DNA of 64,000 nucleotides, taken from the NCBI RefSeq assembly GCF_015767265.1, contig NZ_JADPIB010000002.1, forward strand, positions 124,001 through 188,000, in the 5' to 3' direction. The translations under genes and the position numbers were made by a program. The DNA is from Aureivirga marina (GTDB taxonomy: Bacteria; Bacteroidota; Bacteroidia; Flavobacteriales; Flavobacteriaceae). A model generated the notes under the pieces. It was not told where the DNA came from. It saw only the letters and a list, made by a program, of their open reading frames with translations, and did no database searches. This document shows, piece by piece, positions 9,377-17,153 of the stretch. Position 1 is the first letter of the stretch. Every line of letters starts with the position of its first letter.

Positions 9377-10480
9377 ATGATGAAATCTATTATATACGCT
9401 ACTGTTTTATTTTTGAGTTTTTCTTTTATAAGTTGTGAAGATTCAACTTCCGATTATGATACTTTAATTCCTAAAAATTCAAATGAAAATCTTCTTGGTT
9501 CAGAAGATAATTCACCAAATATTGACATCAAATTAATGATGACTTTTGCTGCAATTGGAGATTTTGTAAATCAACATAAATTCAATGAAAAAACTTCAGT
9601 TATAAATTATTTAAAAAGAACTGATTTAGAAACAAACAATGAATGGAATCTGAAATGGTTTGCTACAAATAGATTGCATGGAATTTCTGCATATATCACA
9701 CAAAATAAAAACGATTCAGATATTTACACTTTAACTTTTTCTGGTACAGATTTAACTAATATTATTGAGCTTCAACAAGTTTTAAAACTCGATCAACAAG
9801 TTGCTTTTTCTACTAAAAACCCAGAATTAAAAATCTCAAAAGGTTCTTATGATTTATTTCAATATGCTTTGCATTTAAAAGATAAAAACAAGACAATCAT
9901 TAATTATATTCAAGAAGTTTATCAAGAAAATCCAGATGCAAAATTTTATTTTTGTGGACATAGTTTAGGAACAACATTTTTGACTTATATGTCTGCTACG
10001 CTTTACGAATTATTTTCTTCAGAAAACCAAAATATTTCTATAGAAATCTGGCTTTTTGGCGCACCAACTTTCTACACTTCTAATTTTGTAAATTATTTTC
10101 TGAATTTACCTTTTACAAAAAACTTTTATTCTATTGAAGATGATCAAATACACACAAAATACGTTTGGGATTTTACGAAAGTATATGAAATTAGCTATCC
10201 TATTTCTACTCATTTAGAAAATGAATTATTAACAATCGGAACAAATTTGGCTGATGGAATTCCAACAGGAAATGAAAAATATGTGCCGCTTCCAAGTACT
10301 TTAATGGAAAATAAAGTTCCTATTGCTGAAATTTTTTCCGATATGGTTTTAAACAATTTTATTGATTATTTAAAATATGTAGAATACAATCACAATCGAA
10401 ATCATTATTTATATAGTATTGGCGCAAATTGTGTTCCGCAAGAATACGATGCTCCTCTAGGTAATCATTGTGATTATTGA
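9377..10480 (+). CDS. Lipase-like lipoprotein, copy B (GHSLG nucleophile elbow)
   Basis: 367 residues, paralog of the preceding gene with the same architecture: lipobox FSFISC (Cys20), 'LMMTFAAIGDF' helix, SGTDL strand, elbow FYFCGHSLGT with S196, acid in SIEDDQIHTK, and the C-terminal YNHNRNHYLYS and GANCVP...GNHC boxes that are nearly identical in both copies. Two ATGs are adjacent at the start (9377 and 9380); either could be used. The pair looks like a tandem duplication and may be co-transcribed, with only 68 bases and no clear terminator between them. Function inferred as secreted lipid or ester hydrolase. Confidence 0.85.
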   Translation: MMKSIIYATVLFLSFSFISCEDSTSDYDTLIPKNSNENLLGSEDNSPNIDIKLMMTFAAIGDFVNQHKFNEKTSVINYLKRTDLETNNEWNLKWFATNRLHGISAYITQNKNDSDIYTLTFSGTDLTNIIELQQVLKLDQQVAFSTKNPELKISKGSYDLFQYALHLKDKNKTIINYIQEVYQENPDAKFYFCGHSLGTTFLTYMSATLYELFSSENQNISIEIWLFGAPTFYTSNFVNYFLNLPFTKNFYSIEDDQIHTKYVWDFTKVYEISYPISTHLENELLTIGTNLADGIPTGNEKYVPLPSTLMENKVPIAEIFSDMVLNNFIDYLKYVEYNHNRNHYLYSIGANCVPQEYDAPLGNHCDY

Positions 10481-10541
10481 TTTTTTTATTTAGAAATATT
10501 CATTAAAATTATAATGATTAATTCTTATATTTTACAAAAAA

Positions 10542-11462
10542 ATGAATTCATTAAAAGAAGCTTCTTTTCAAAATTATGTAAAGAAAATCAATCGAGTTTT
10601 CAAATATATTGATACACATTTAGAGGAAAATTTAACTTTGGAAAAACTTGCAGAAATTGCACATTTTTCTCCTTTTCATTTTCATCGAATTTTTAAATTC
10701 ATAACGAATGAAACTTTAAATCAATTTATCACAAGAAAACGAATTGAAAAAGCTGCTTCACTTTTAATTCATCAAAAAGAAAAATCTATCGCAAACATTT
10801 TTTTAGAAGTTGGTTTTGAAAATAACACAACCTTCACCAGAACATTTAAGAAGTTCTACAATAGCAATCCAACACAATTTAGAAAAGAAAATCAACATAC
10901 TTTTCATAAAATAAAACAACAAAATAGCAAGAATGGTAAAGTCTATCCTTCTACAGAAGAATACATTTGTATCATTAAAAACTTAAAAAAATGGTTTGAT
11001 ATGAATGCAAAAATAGAAATAAAAAATGTAGATAAGATGCATCTTGCTTATAGAACAATTATTGGAGAAGAAAATATTCAAAAAGCTTATCAGCAATTAA
11101 TTCATTGGGCAAAAGAAAATAATCTTTATTCTGAAAAAAGTAAAATGCTCACAATGTATCATGATAGTTTTAAAATTACAAAACCTGAAAAAGTTCGAAT
11201 GAGTGCGTGTATGATTTTACAGCAAGAAATTTCTGAACAAAATTCAGTGGATTTTACAACTTTAGAAATACAAAAATGTATCATTGGAAGTTTTGAAATT
11301 CAGCCACAAGATTTTGAAAAAGCTTGGACAAGTCTTTTTATTTGGATGCAGGAAAATAATTATAAAAAAGCTACTAAAAATCCATTTGAAATTTATCATA
11401 ACAATTTTGAAGAACATCCTGAAAAGAAATGTATTGTTGATTTTTATATTCCAATTTTATAA
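10542..11462 (+). CDS. AraC-family regulator with GyrI-like effector-binding domain
   Basis: 306 residues. Residues ~15-115 hold a double helix-turn-helix AraC domain (LEKLAEIAHFSPFHFHRIFK, then IANIFLEVGFENNTTFTRTFKKFY). Residues ~155-306 match the GyrI-like small-molecule binding fold (KMHLAYRTIIGEE... KCIIGSFEIQPQDFEKAW... CIVDFYIPI). This MarA/Rob-like architecture is typical of regulators that sense hydrophobic or cationic drugs. The stop overlaps by a few bases the convergent cupin gene. Target genes are not evident; the neighbouring cupins and second AraC gene suggest a small stress or xenobiotic-response locus. Confidence 0.9.
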   Translation: MNSLKEASFQNYVKKINRVFKYIDTHLEENLTLEKLAEIAHFSPFHFHRIFKFITNETLNQFITRKRIEKAASLLIHQKEKSIANIFLEVGFENNTTFTRTFKKFYNSNPTQFRKENQHTFHKIKQQNSKNGKVYPSTEEYICIIKNLKKWFDMNAKIEIKNVDKMHLAYRTIIGEENIQKAYQQLIHWAKENNLYSEKSKMLTMYHDSFKITKPEKVRMSACMILQQEISEQNSVDFTTLEIQKCIIGSFEIQPQDFEKAWTSLFIWMQENNYKKATKNPFEIYHNNFEEHPEKKCIVDFYIPIL

Positions 11463-11786
11463 AAAACGATTTGGTTCATCAAATATGGTAAAAGTGATAC
11501 AGTTTTTTTCAATTTCAGCAAAATGAATTACATTTTTCGGAACAAAATAAAAATCTCCTTTTTCTAATAAATGTATTTTAGTATTTATTGTTATTTTCAT
11601 TTTTCCTTCTAAAACAATTCCCCATTGTGCACTGTGTTTGTGTGGTTTTTCGATATATTTTTCATAAAAATACATCAAAGTAAATTGTTGGTTTAAAGTT
11701 GAAATTACATAAATATCTAAGTCTGAAGTTGCTTTAATTTTAGTAAAACTTCTTAAAATTTCCTTGTTCAAAAACATCGTTTGCAT
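11457..11786 (-). CDS. Small cupin-domain protein, copy 1
   Basis: A single-domain cupin with motif KPHKHSAQWGIVLEGKMKIT (metal-ligand His pair) and a second box KGDFYFVPKNVIHFAEI. An upstream in-frame ATG at 11810 would begin inside the hairpin at 11795-11822, so I place the start at the ATG at 11786 (MQTMFLNKE), giving 109 residues. It is a paralog of the cupin at 11823, sharing AQWGI.LEG and the terminal box. No catalytic assignment is possible; such proteins bind metal and small ligands and often accompany AraC regulators. Confidence 0.8.
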   Translation of the reverse strand: MQTMFLNKEILRSFTKIKATSDLDIYVISTLNQQFTLMYFYEKYIEKPHKHSAQWGIVLEGKMKITINTKIHLLEKGDFYFVPKNVIHFAEIEKNCITFTIFDEPNRFL

Positions 11787-11794
11787 AAATTTAA

Positions 11795-11822
11795 AAAATC
11801 CCTTTTCCAAGGGATTTTTTAT
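11795..11822. terminator. Hairpin between the two cupin genes
   Basis: AAAAATCCCTT / AAGGGATTTTT stem with a 4-base loop, flanked by A and T tracts so that it reads as a terminator on both strands. It sits directly before the stop of cupin copy 2 and 9 bases before the start of cupin copy 1, so it may attenuate read-through into copy 1. Confidence 0.75.
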
Positions 11823-12176
11823 TTATTTTTCTACTAATTCTTCTTCATATCTATCTTTTTGATCAAAAAAAGTTAAATCTTTATAGCCTGCTTTAATTTT
11901 TGCAGAATGAATCACATCTTTTTCGATAAAATAATGATCTCCTTTTTTAAAATTATGTACTTTTCCAGCTATTGTAATTTCCATTTCTCCTTCTAAAATA
12001 ATTCCCCATTGCGCATTATGGGAATGTGGTGGAACTTCCACATCTTCATCAAATTCCATAAAAATAAATTGTTGATTTCCTGCTTGAATTAAACGAGAAT
12101 CTAATCCATTTAATGGAATTTTTGCTTTTGGATGTCTTGTAATTATTTCTGGTAAAAATTTCTTTAAATCAGCCAT
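11823..12176 (-). CDS. Small cupin-domain protein, copy 2
   Basis: 117 residues, one conserved beta-barrel cupin: EVPPHSHNAQWGIILEGEME carries the first His motif and KKGDHYFIEKDVIHSAKI the second. It is a clear paralog of the neighbouring copy 1, arranged head to tail on the same strand with a hairpin between. It lies downstream of a split AraC gene (12254-13076), which is the likely regulator. Ligand and role unknown; the metal site appears intact (His, His, Glu-like and final His). Confidence 0.85.
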   Translation of the reverse strand: MADLKKFLPEIITRHPKAKIPLNGLDSRLIQAGNQQFIFMEFDEDVEVPPHSHNAQWGIILEGEMEITIAGKVHNFKKGDHYFIEKDVIHSAKIKAGYKDLTFFDQKDRYEEELVEK

Positions 12177-12253
12177 ATTCTTTTAATTTTTTAAATATTA
12201 TGAATGCAAAATTGCAAAATATCACTTCTAAAAAATTGTATATTCTTGCTGTT

Positions 12254-13076
12254 TTATCGAATTGCTAATTGGTATTTTTTTGGTGTAATTCCAATAAAAT
12301 TTTTAAAATTTCGAGTAAAATGACTTTGATCAAAAAAACCAACTTCCAATCCGATTTCTGTCACATTTTTAGAAGTTTTCAATAATTTTCTTGCTTTATT
12401 TAATCTTAAATTTATTAAAAATTGATGTGGGGGAATTCCTTTTTCTTTTGCAAAAATTCGATTTAAATGATATGGACTTAAATTGGCAATTTCAACCAAA
12501 TCTTGCAATTCAATTTTTTGATGATAATGTACTCTTAAAAAATCTTCAACTTTAGAAACGATATTTTTAGAATGATTGAGTTTTAACTGATTTTCTTTTC
12601 CAATGATTGTATGATTTTTCACCATATACGTAAGAATTTCATACAGGTAATTTTGTTTTTGAAGTAATGTATAAGAATCTTGAAATAGAATTTTATGTAA
12701 TTGAATTAAGTTTTTTTCTAAATAAACATCTCGTATTGCAAATTCCTGAAATTGCGGAAGTATTTCTTTTCCAAAAACTTCTTGAGAAACTTTTAAAAAA
12801 AGTTCAGAATCAATATAAAACATTCGATATTGAAATCCTTTTATATCCAAATTTTCACTTTTATGTAATGTAAACGGATTTACAACAGGAATATCTCCTG
12901 AAATCATAAATGCATCTTTAGCTTTTTTTGGTGAATATCCTTGAATTCCCATTTTCCATCACACCAATTGCAAATTCTTCATGAACATGCGCCATGGTTT
13001 TTTGTGAAGTAATCGAAGCTTTCATCAATTCTACTCCAGAAATCTCTTTATCTATATGAAAATCAACAGAATTCAT
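12254..13076 (-). pseudogene. AraC-family regulator split by a one-base frameshift
   Basis: The minus strand holds two overlapping frames. The first runs from ATG at 13076 to a TAA at 12921 (51 residues: MNSVDFHIDKE..., then HVHEEFAIGVMENG). The second, from 12952 to 12254, continues the same domain in another frame (GIQGYSPKKAKDAFMISGDI) and ends with an intact double HTH (LQDLVEIANLSPYHLNRIFA; EIGLEVGFFDQSHFTRNF). Removing one G from the GGG at about 12950 joins them into 273 residues, the normal size for a cupin-sensor AraC protein. So the gene is disrupted, or the base is a sequencing error. Regulation of the adjacent cupins is inferred from position. Confidence 0.85.
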
Positions 13077-13132
13077 TTCTTTAATTTATAAGGCAAAATT
13101 AAAGAAAAACTTTTTCATGAAATGAAATTTAA

Positions 13133-14485
13133 CTAAACAGCCAAATCTTCTTTTTTGTGTCTTTTTTCCTCTTCTTCTTTTCGTTTTAAAAGTGCAAAAC
13201 CAAAAGTCAAAACTCCAACACGTCCAATAAACATTAAAAGAATTAATAATAATTTTCCAAGGGTTGAAAGACTAGAAGTTATTCCTGTACTTAATCCGAC
13301 AGTTCCTAAAGCAGAAGCTGTTTCAAAAAGTAAATCTTGTAAATTAAATTTCTCTGTGTAAGTCAATAAAAACGTAAATAAGAAAATTAAACTTGTGTAA
13401 AGTATAAAAGTAGAAGTTGCGACATAAAGTCTTTCAAATGGAATTTTTCTTCGCAAAAAAGTAATCGTTTCTTGTCCAAAAAGTCGACTTTTTAAAATTG
13501 CAATCATTGCAAAAAGCGTTGTAATTTTTAATCCACCAGCGGTTCCAGAAGGTGAAGCTCCAATATACATTAACATGGTTAATAATAATAAAATCGGCAT
13601 TGAAAGTTGACTAATAGAAACTGTATTAAATCCAACTGTTGTCATTGCAGACATTGCTTGAAAAAATGCAATTAACAATCCATCTTCGTTTCCGTTTTGC
13701 ATGCTTGGTTCACTAAAATATATCATTACAGTTCCGAAAAATAATAAACCAATAAAACCAAGAACAATCAGTTTTGTTGTGTATGTAAGTTTTTTTGCTT
13801 TCCTAGAAATCAGATACCAAAGATCTGTAACTACAATAAAACCTAGAGAACCAGCAATTGAAAGAAAAGAAATTACACCATTGAAATAAATATCATTTTG
13901 AAATTCAATAAAACTATTGTTAAGTAAACTAAATCCAGCGGTACAAAAAGCAGAAATACTATGAAAAATACTATACCAAGCAGCTTGAATCCCACTCATT
14001 CCTTCGTCTTTAAAACAGAGATAAAGCGCAATTGTTCCAATAATTTCCATAGAAACAGTAAAATAAAAAGCACTTTTTAGAAAATCTTTAATTTTCATTG
14101 TTCTAGGTGTTGTAAATTCCGCATTCATAATTTTTGCATGCCAATTCGTAATTTTATTGGAAGTCAAAAGAAGCACATAAGTGGTTAAAGTCATATAACC
14201 AATTCCTCCAATTTGAATCATAATTAAAATTAAAATCTGTCCGACTAAAGTATAAGAATCAATAATGCTAAGTGTTGTCAATCCTGTTGTAGAAACAGCA
14301 GAAGTCGATGTAAATAAGTTATCAATAACAGAAATATCTGTTTTATGAAACAAAGGAATAGAAAGCAACAAAAAGCCAATTAACGTATACAGAAAAAATC
14401 CCCAAACTAAATTTACTTGAGGAGTTTTTTTGACACGTAATCTTCTATATTTTCTGATTAATTTGGCTAAAAATGTTGATTTCAT
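13133..14485 (-). CDS. TrkH/KtrB-family potassium uptake channel
   Basis: 450 residues, strongly hydrophobic, with four M1-P-M2 repeats. The selectivity-filter glycines are visible in STTGLTTLS, FCTAGFSLLN, TTVGFNTVSI and LGTVGLSTGI, and the gating-loop glycines near GASPSGTAGGLKITT in the third repeat. It imports K+ (or Na+-coupled K+) across the inner membrane. The usual cytoplasmic RCK partner (TrkA/KtrA) is not encoded in this window. The C-terminal tail is short and charged (KRKEEEEKRHKKED). It lies 19 bases from the SnoaL-like gene upstream and could be co-transcribed with it. Confidence 0.93.
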   Translation of the reverse strand: MKSTFLAKLIRKYRRLRVKKTPQVNLVWGFFLYTLIGFLLLSIPLFHKTDISVIDNLFTSTSAVSTTGLTTLSIIDSYTLVGQILILIMIQIGGIGYMTLTTYVLLLTSNKITNWHAKIMNAEFTTPRTMKIKDFLKSAFYFTVSMEIIGTIALYLCFKDEGMSGIQAAWYSIFHSISAFCTAGFSLLNNSFIEFQNDIYFNGVISFLSIAGSLGFIVVTDLWYLISRKAKKLTYTTKLIVLGFIGLLFFGTVMIYFSEPSMQNGNEDGLLIAFFQAMSAMTTVGFNTVSISQLSMPILLLLTMLMYIGASPSGTAGGLKITTLFAMIAILKSRLFGQETITFLRRKIPFERLYVATSTFILYTSLIFLFTFLLTYTEKFNLQDLLFETASALGTVGLSTGITSSLSTLGKLLLILLMFIGRVGVLTFGFALLKRKEEEEKRHKKEDLAV

Positions 14486-14504
14486 ATATCTTTTTTTTAA
14501 AAAA

Positions 14505-14912
14505 TTAACTGGTCATTCGTTGGTATAAATTGGAAGTTCCCCAATGTTCACGAATTTTTCCATCTTCAATTTTAAAAATATTAAAGGAATCGTAAATTAC
14601 TTTTTCATTGAAAGCAGGAACACCAAAAAGCGGATTTCCATCATGAATTCCTTCTCCTTCAAAACGTAAACAAACACGATCATTATCACCGAAAACATCT
14701 TTTATTTCTATTTTAAAATCAGAAAAAGCATTATGAATTTTTTCAATATAACTTCGCATTTCAATCACAGTATTTACATCATCTACACCAAGACAAGTAC
14801 CATGACTAACACAATCAGGATAAAGAAGTTCCGTTAGTTTATGATGTTTTTCCGAATCTACAATACATTCGATAAAATCGTCTACTATTTTCTTGTTCTT
14901 TTTGCTTAGCAT
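14505..14912 (-). CDS. SnoaL-like ester cyclase / nuclear transport factor 2-fold protein
   Basis: 135 residues with the alpha+beta cone features of the SnoaL/NTF2-like superfamily: an N-terminal helix (IVDDFIECIVDSEKHHKL), YPDCVSHGTCLG, then IEKIHNAFSDFKIEIKDVFGDNDRVCLRFEGEG and a final FNIFKIEDGKIREHWG strand, which is the family hallmark. No signal peptide. The true reaction is unknown, as the fold is used by cyclases, hydratases and non-enzymatic binding proteins. It is immediately upstream of the KtrB-like gene on the same strand. Confidence 0.85.
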   Translation of the reverse strand: MLSKKNKKIVDDFIECIVDSEKHHKLTELLYPDCVSHGTCLGVDDVNTVIEMRSYIEKIHNAFSDFKIEIKDVFGDNDRVCLRFEGEGIHDGNPLFGVPAFNEKVIYDSFNIFKIEDGKIREHWGTSNLYQRMTS

Positions 14913-15111
14913 ACTTTCCTATTTTTTTGTTAGTCATTTAAAATTAATCAGAAAAAAAAAGATTTAAAAGAAATTAACCTTTTGTAAACTTTTTTACAGC
15001 GAAATTTTAGCTAAAAAAGACAAATTTCTTTTCATTTTTAAGAAGTGAAAAATTATTTAAAACTATATTATTTTAGCGTTCAAATGGTTACATTTTTTTT
15101 ATAAAAAAAGC

Positions 15112-15141
15112 TTGTGGAATAAAAAAATGTTTCTATATTTG
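15112..15141 (+). promoter_or_regulatory. Bacteroidota-type promoter for the tRNA-Ser pair
   Basis: TTG at 15112-15114, a 19-base spacer, then TATATTTG at 15134-15141, matching the Bacteroidota sigma-A pattern TTTG-N19-TAnnTTTG. It lies 30 bases upstream of the first mature tRNA. Confidence 0.8.
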
Positions 15142-15170
15142 CAACCGCAATCAGGAAATGATAGCGACTC

Positions 15171-15255
15171 GGAGAAATGGCAGAGTGGTCGAATGCGGTG
15201 GTCTTGAAAACCATTGACTGTAACAGGTCCGGGGGTTCGAATCCCTCTTTCTCCG
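15171..15255 (+). tRNA. tRNA-Ser (anticodon TGA), copy 1
   Basis: 85 bases folding as a class II tRNA: acceptor GGAGAAA / TTTCTCC with discriminator G, anticodon loop CTTGAAA (TGA at 15205-15207), a long variable arm, and a T loop GGTTCGAATCC. CCA is not encoded. Reads UCN serine codons. The second copy begins 8 bases downstream. Confidence 0.96.
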
Positions 15256-15262
15256 CGACCAT

Positions 15263-15347
15263 GGAAGAATGGCAGAGTGGTCGAATGCGGTGGTCTTGAA
15301 AACCATTGACTGTAACAGGTCCGGGGGTTCGAATCCCTCTTCTTCCG
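15263..15347 (+). tRNA. tRNA-Ser (anticodon TGA), copy 2
   Basis: 85 bases identical to copy 1 through the D, anticodon, variable and T arms, with TGA at 15297-15299. Only the acceptor stem differs (GGAAGAA / TTCTTCC), by compensatory changes that preserve pairing. CCA is not encoded. Processed from the same precursor. Confidence 0.96.
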
Positions 15348-15355
15348 CAAAAAAG

Positions 15356-15383
15356 AGCTCGTATTTTTTACGAGCTTTTTTTA
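15356..15383 (+). terminator. Terminator of the tRNA-Ser transcript
   Basis: Stem AGCTCG / CGAGCT around an AT-rich loop, followed by a run of seven T, starting 9 bases after the second tRNA. Confidence 0.85.
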
Positions 15384-15437
15384 TGTGATATTATTTACAA
15401 TATTTTCCACATTTTATTAGTTTTCATAATTCAATTT

Positions 15438-15467
15438 AAACCTATCTTTTTAATTAAAGATAGGTTT
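15438..15467. terminator. Orphan terminator-like hairpin
   Basis: Perfect 12-bp stem AAACCTATCTTT / AAAGATAGGTTT with a 6-base loop, then TTTTCTTGTTTTT. No coding gene ends here: it is 91 bases beyond the tRNA pair, which has its own terminator. It is either a back-up terminator or marks a small unannotated transcript. Confidence 0.6.
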
Positions 15468-15661
15468 TCTTGTTTTTATAAAAGTTTGGAATCTTAATTC
15501 TAATCATGTTGATAAAAAAACTAAAATTTTCTTGAGATATTATTTTTTATTTACATCTAAATAGTACTATTTTAGCAAACAAATTAATTGAATTCGGATT
15601 CAATATTTTCTAAGATAACACGTTTAGAATTTATTTAAGTAACTTATAAAACTAAAAAACC

Positions 15662-16225
15662 TTGAGAAAGTTTATTTTAATCTTATTTTTAAGTGTATCT
15701 ATAATTAGTTGTACTAAGAATAATACATTCATTATTGAGAAAGGAAAAGTAGGAAATTTCACAGCTCAAAATAAGGCAGAAGATATCAAAACAATTTTCG
15801 CTAAAGACTCTATTGTTGAGAATGTTAATACAAATAAAAGTATTACGAATAATTCATTTTTAAATTCAGATGAAGATGAATATTTGATTTATGAAAAAGA
15901 CGGAAAACATCTGTTAACAATAGTTCCTCAGGTTTCAAACGATTCTGTTTCTAAAATTAAATATGTAGAAATAAATAGTCCAAAATATAAAACAAAGAAA
16001 GGTTTATCTTTAAATTCTTCTTTTAAAGACATCAAAGCAAATTATCAAATCAATAAGATTGAAACGACTTTATTTAATGTTACTTTATTCATTGATGAGT
16101 TAAATGCAACTATTGCTTTGGATAAAAAAGAAATCGGTGTTACTTCTTTCAGAGAAAAAGAAGTTTCAGAAAATCAAATTCCAGATCATGCAAAAATCAA
16201 ATTTTTTACAATTTGGTTTAACTAA
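15662..16225 (+). CDS. Small lipoprotein of unknown function
   Basis: 187 residues starting at a TTG codon (no in-frame ATG fits upstream; the frame is closed by TAA shortly before). The N-terminus is a clear lipoprotein signal, LFLSVSIISC, with Cys17. The mature part is hydrophilic, has a KYKTKKGLSLNSSFKDIKANY segment that resembles the 'starting-point/trajectory' wording of several flavobacterial periplasmic lipoproteins, and no enzyme motif. I do not recognise the family. It is isolated between the tRNA block and a terminator hairpin. Confidence 0.75.
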   Translation: MRKFILILFLSVSIISCTKNNTFIIEKGKVGNFTAQNKAEDIKTIFAKDSIVENVNTNKSITNNSFLNSDEDEYLIYEKDGKHLLTIVPQVSNDSVSKIKYVEINSPKYKTKKGLSLNSSFKDIKANYQINKIETTLFNVTLFIDELNATIALDKKEIGVTSFREKEVSENQIPDHAKIKFFTIWFN

Positions 16226-16238
16226 TAAAACATTGAAA

Positions 16239-16267
16239 AAGGCTTAAATATTTAAGCCTTTTTTTTA
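16239..16267. terminator. Bidirectional terminator
   Basis: AAGGCTTAA / TTAAGCCTT stem with a 4-base loop and T7 tail, between the convergent small lipoprotein gene and the DsbA-like gene. Confidence 0.85.
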
Positions 16268-16882
16268 TATCATTGCTTTGATTTCGTTGTACATCATTTC
16301 AGGATTAAATACTCCTTCACACAATTTGTGAATCTCTTTTTCATCTTCTAGTAATAAAGAAGGAAAACCTGAAACTAAACTTCTTGCGTAATTAAATTCT
16401 TCATAAACTTTTGCAGAAATTGAAGCATCATTCCACATTTGTTCAAATTTTGAAGTTTCTAAGTGCATTTCTTTTAAAATTTCTTTATACACTTTTATCT
16501 CCGATAGTTTTTTACCGTGAACAAACTGAGCTTCTTGAACTTTTTTAATAAAAAATGCAGTATATTCTGGATATAGTTTTTTAATAATTTCCATCGCAAT
16601 ACTTGGCTTTTCACTACTAAATATGTAAGAAGTGTCTTTACATAACTCGTAAAATTCTTTTCCAAACTTTACACCTGTTATCGATTCAACTAAAGGAACA
16701 TTTGTTTCAATAAATGACGACAAATTTTCTCCTCCTCTTGGGGCATCTTCTCCTATCCACATTCCTCCACTGATGAATTCCCATTTAAATTCTTTGGCAG
16801 TTTTTTTATACAAAGCTTCCAAATTTTCAGAATTTCCAAAGCACCATCCGCATTGAGGATCTAATATATAAATTAACTTCAT
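16265..16882 (-). CDS. DsbA-family thioredoxin-fold oxidoreductase
   Basis: 205 residues starting MKLIYILDPQCGWCFG. The CGWC active site is at residues 11-14, at the end of the first strand as in DsbA/FrnE-like proteins, followed by a helical insertion (~80-160) and a late cis-Pro region in SLVSGFPSLLLEDE. There is no signal peptide, so it is probably cytoplasmic, unlike periplasmic DsbA. Members of this group act as disulfide isomerases or reductases in oxidative or metal stress responses; the particular partner is not shown here. Confidence 0.88.
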   Translation of the reverse strand: MKLIYILDPQCGWCFGNSENLEALYKKTAKEFKWEFISGGMWIGEDAPRGGENLSSFIETNVPLVESITGVKFGKEFYELCKDTSYIFSSEKPSIAMEIIKKLYPEYTAFFIKKVQEAQFVHGKKLSEIKVYKEILKEMHLETSKFEQMWNDASISAKVYEEFNYARSLVSGFPSLLLEDEKEIHKLCEGVFNPEMMYNEIKAMI

Positions 16883-17153
16883 TCTCTATAAGTTTTACGA
16901 AATATGTATTCGCAATTTAACTTGTTTTAAAGAGAATTAATTCTTATAAAAAGTTAATTTTTAATTCATTACAATTTAAAACTTAAACTTTATTTCTTAA
17001 AAAATGATTCATTTTTTCCAATATTAAAATCCAAATTCTCCATATTTTATTACATTTTTGAGAGAATTATATTTTAATTTTTTGAGTTAATTTTGAAAAA
17101 AATAAAAGTAAAATTTTAGCATTTTTTTAAACCTTTTTAAGAAACACTATTTT

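Noticed and set aside
15080-15350. Two minus-strand frames overlapping the tRNA-Ser genes with an '[11 protein letters not shown]'-like protein sequence
   Set aside because: This is the well-known false protein made by translating antisense to tRNA genes. The tRNAs explain the sequence completely.
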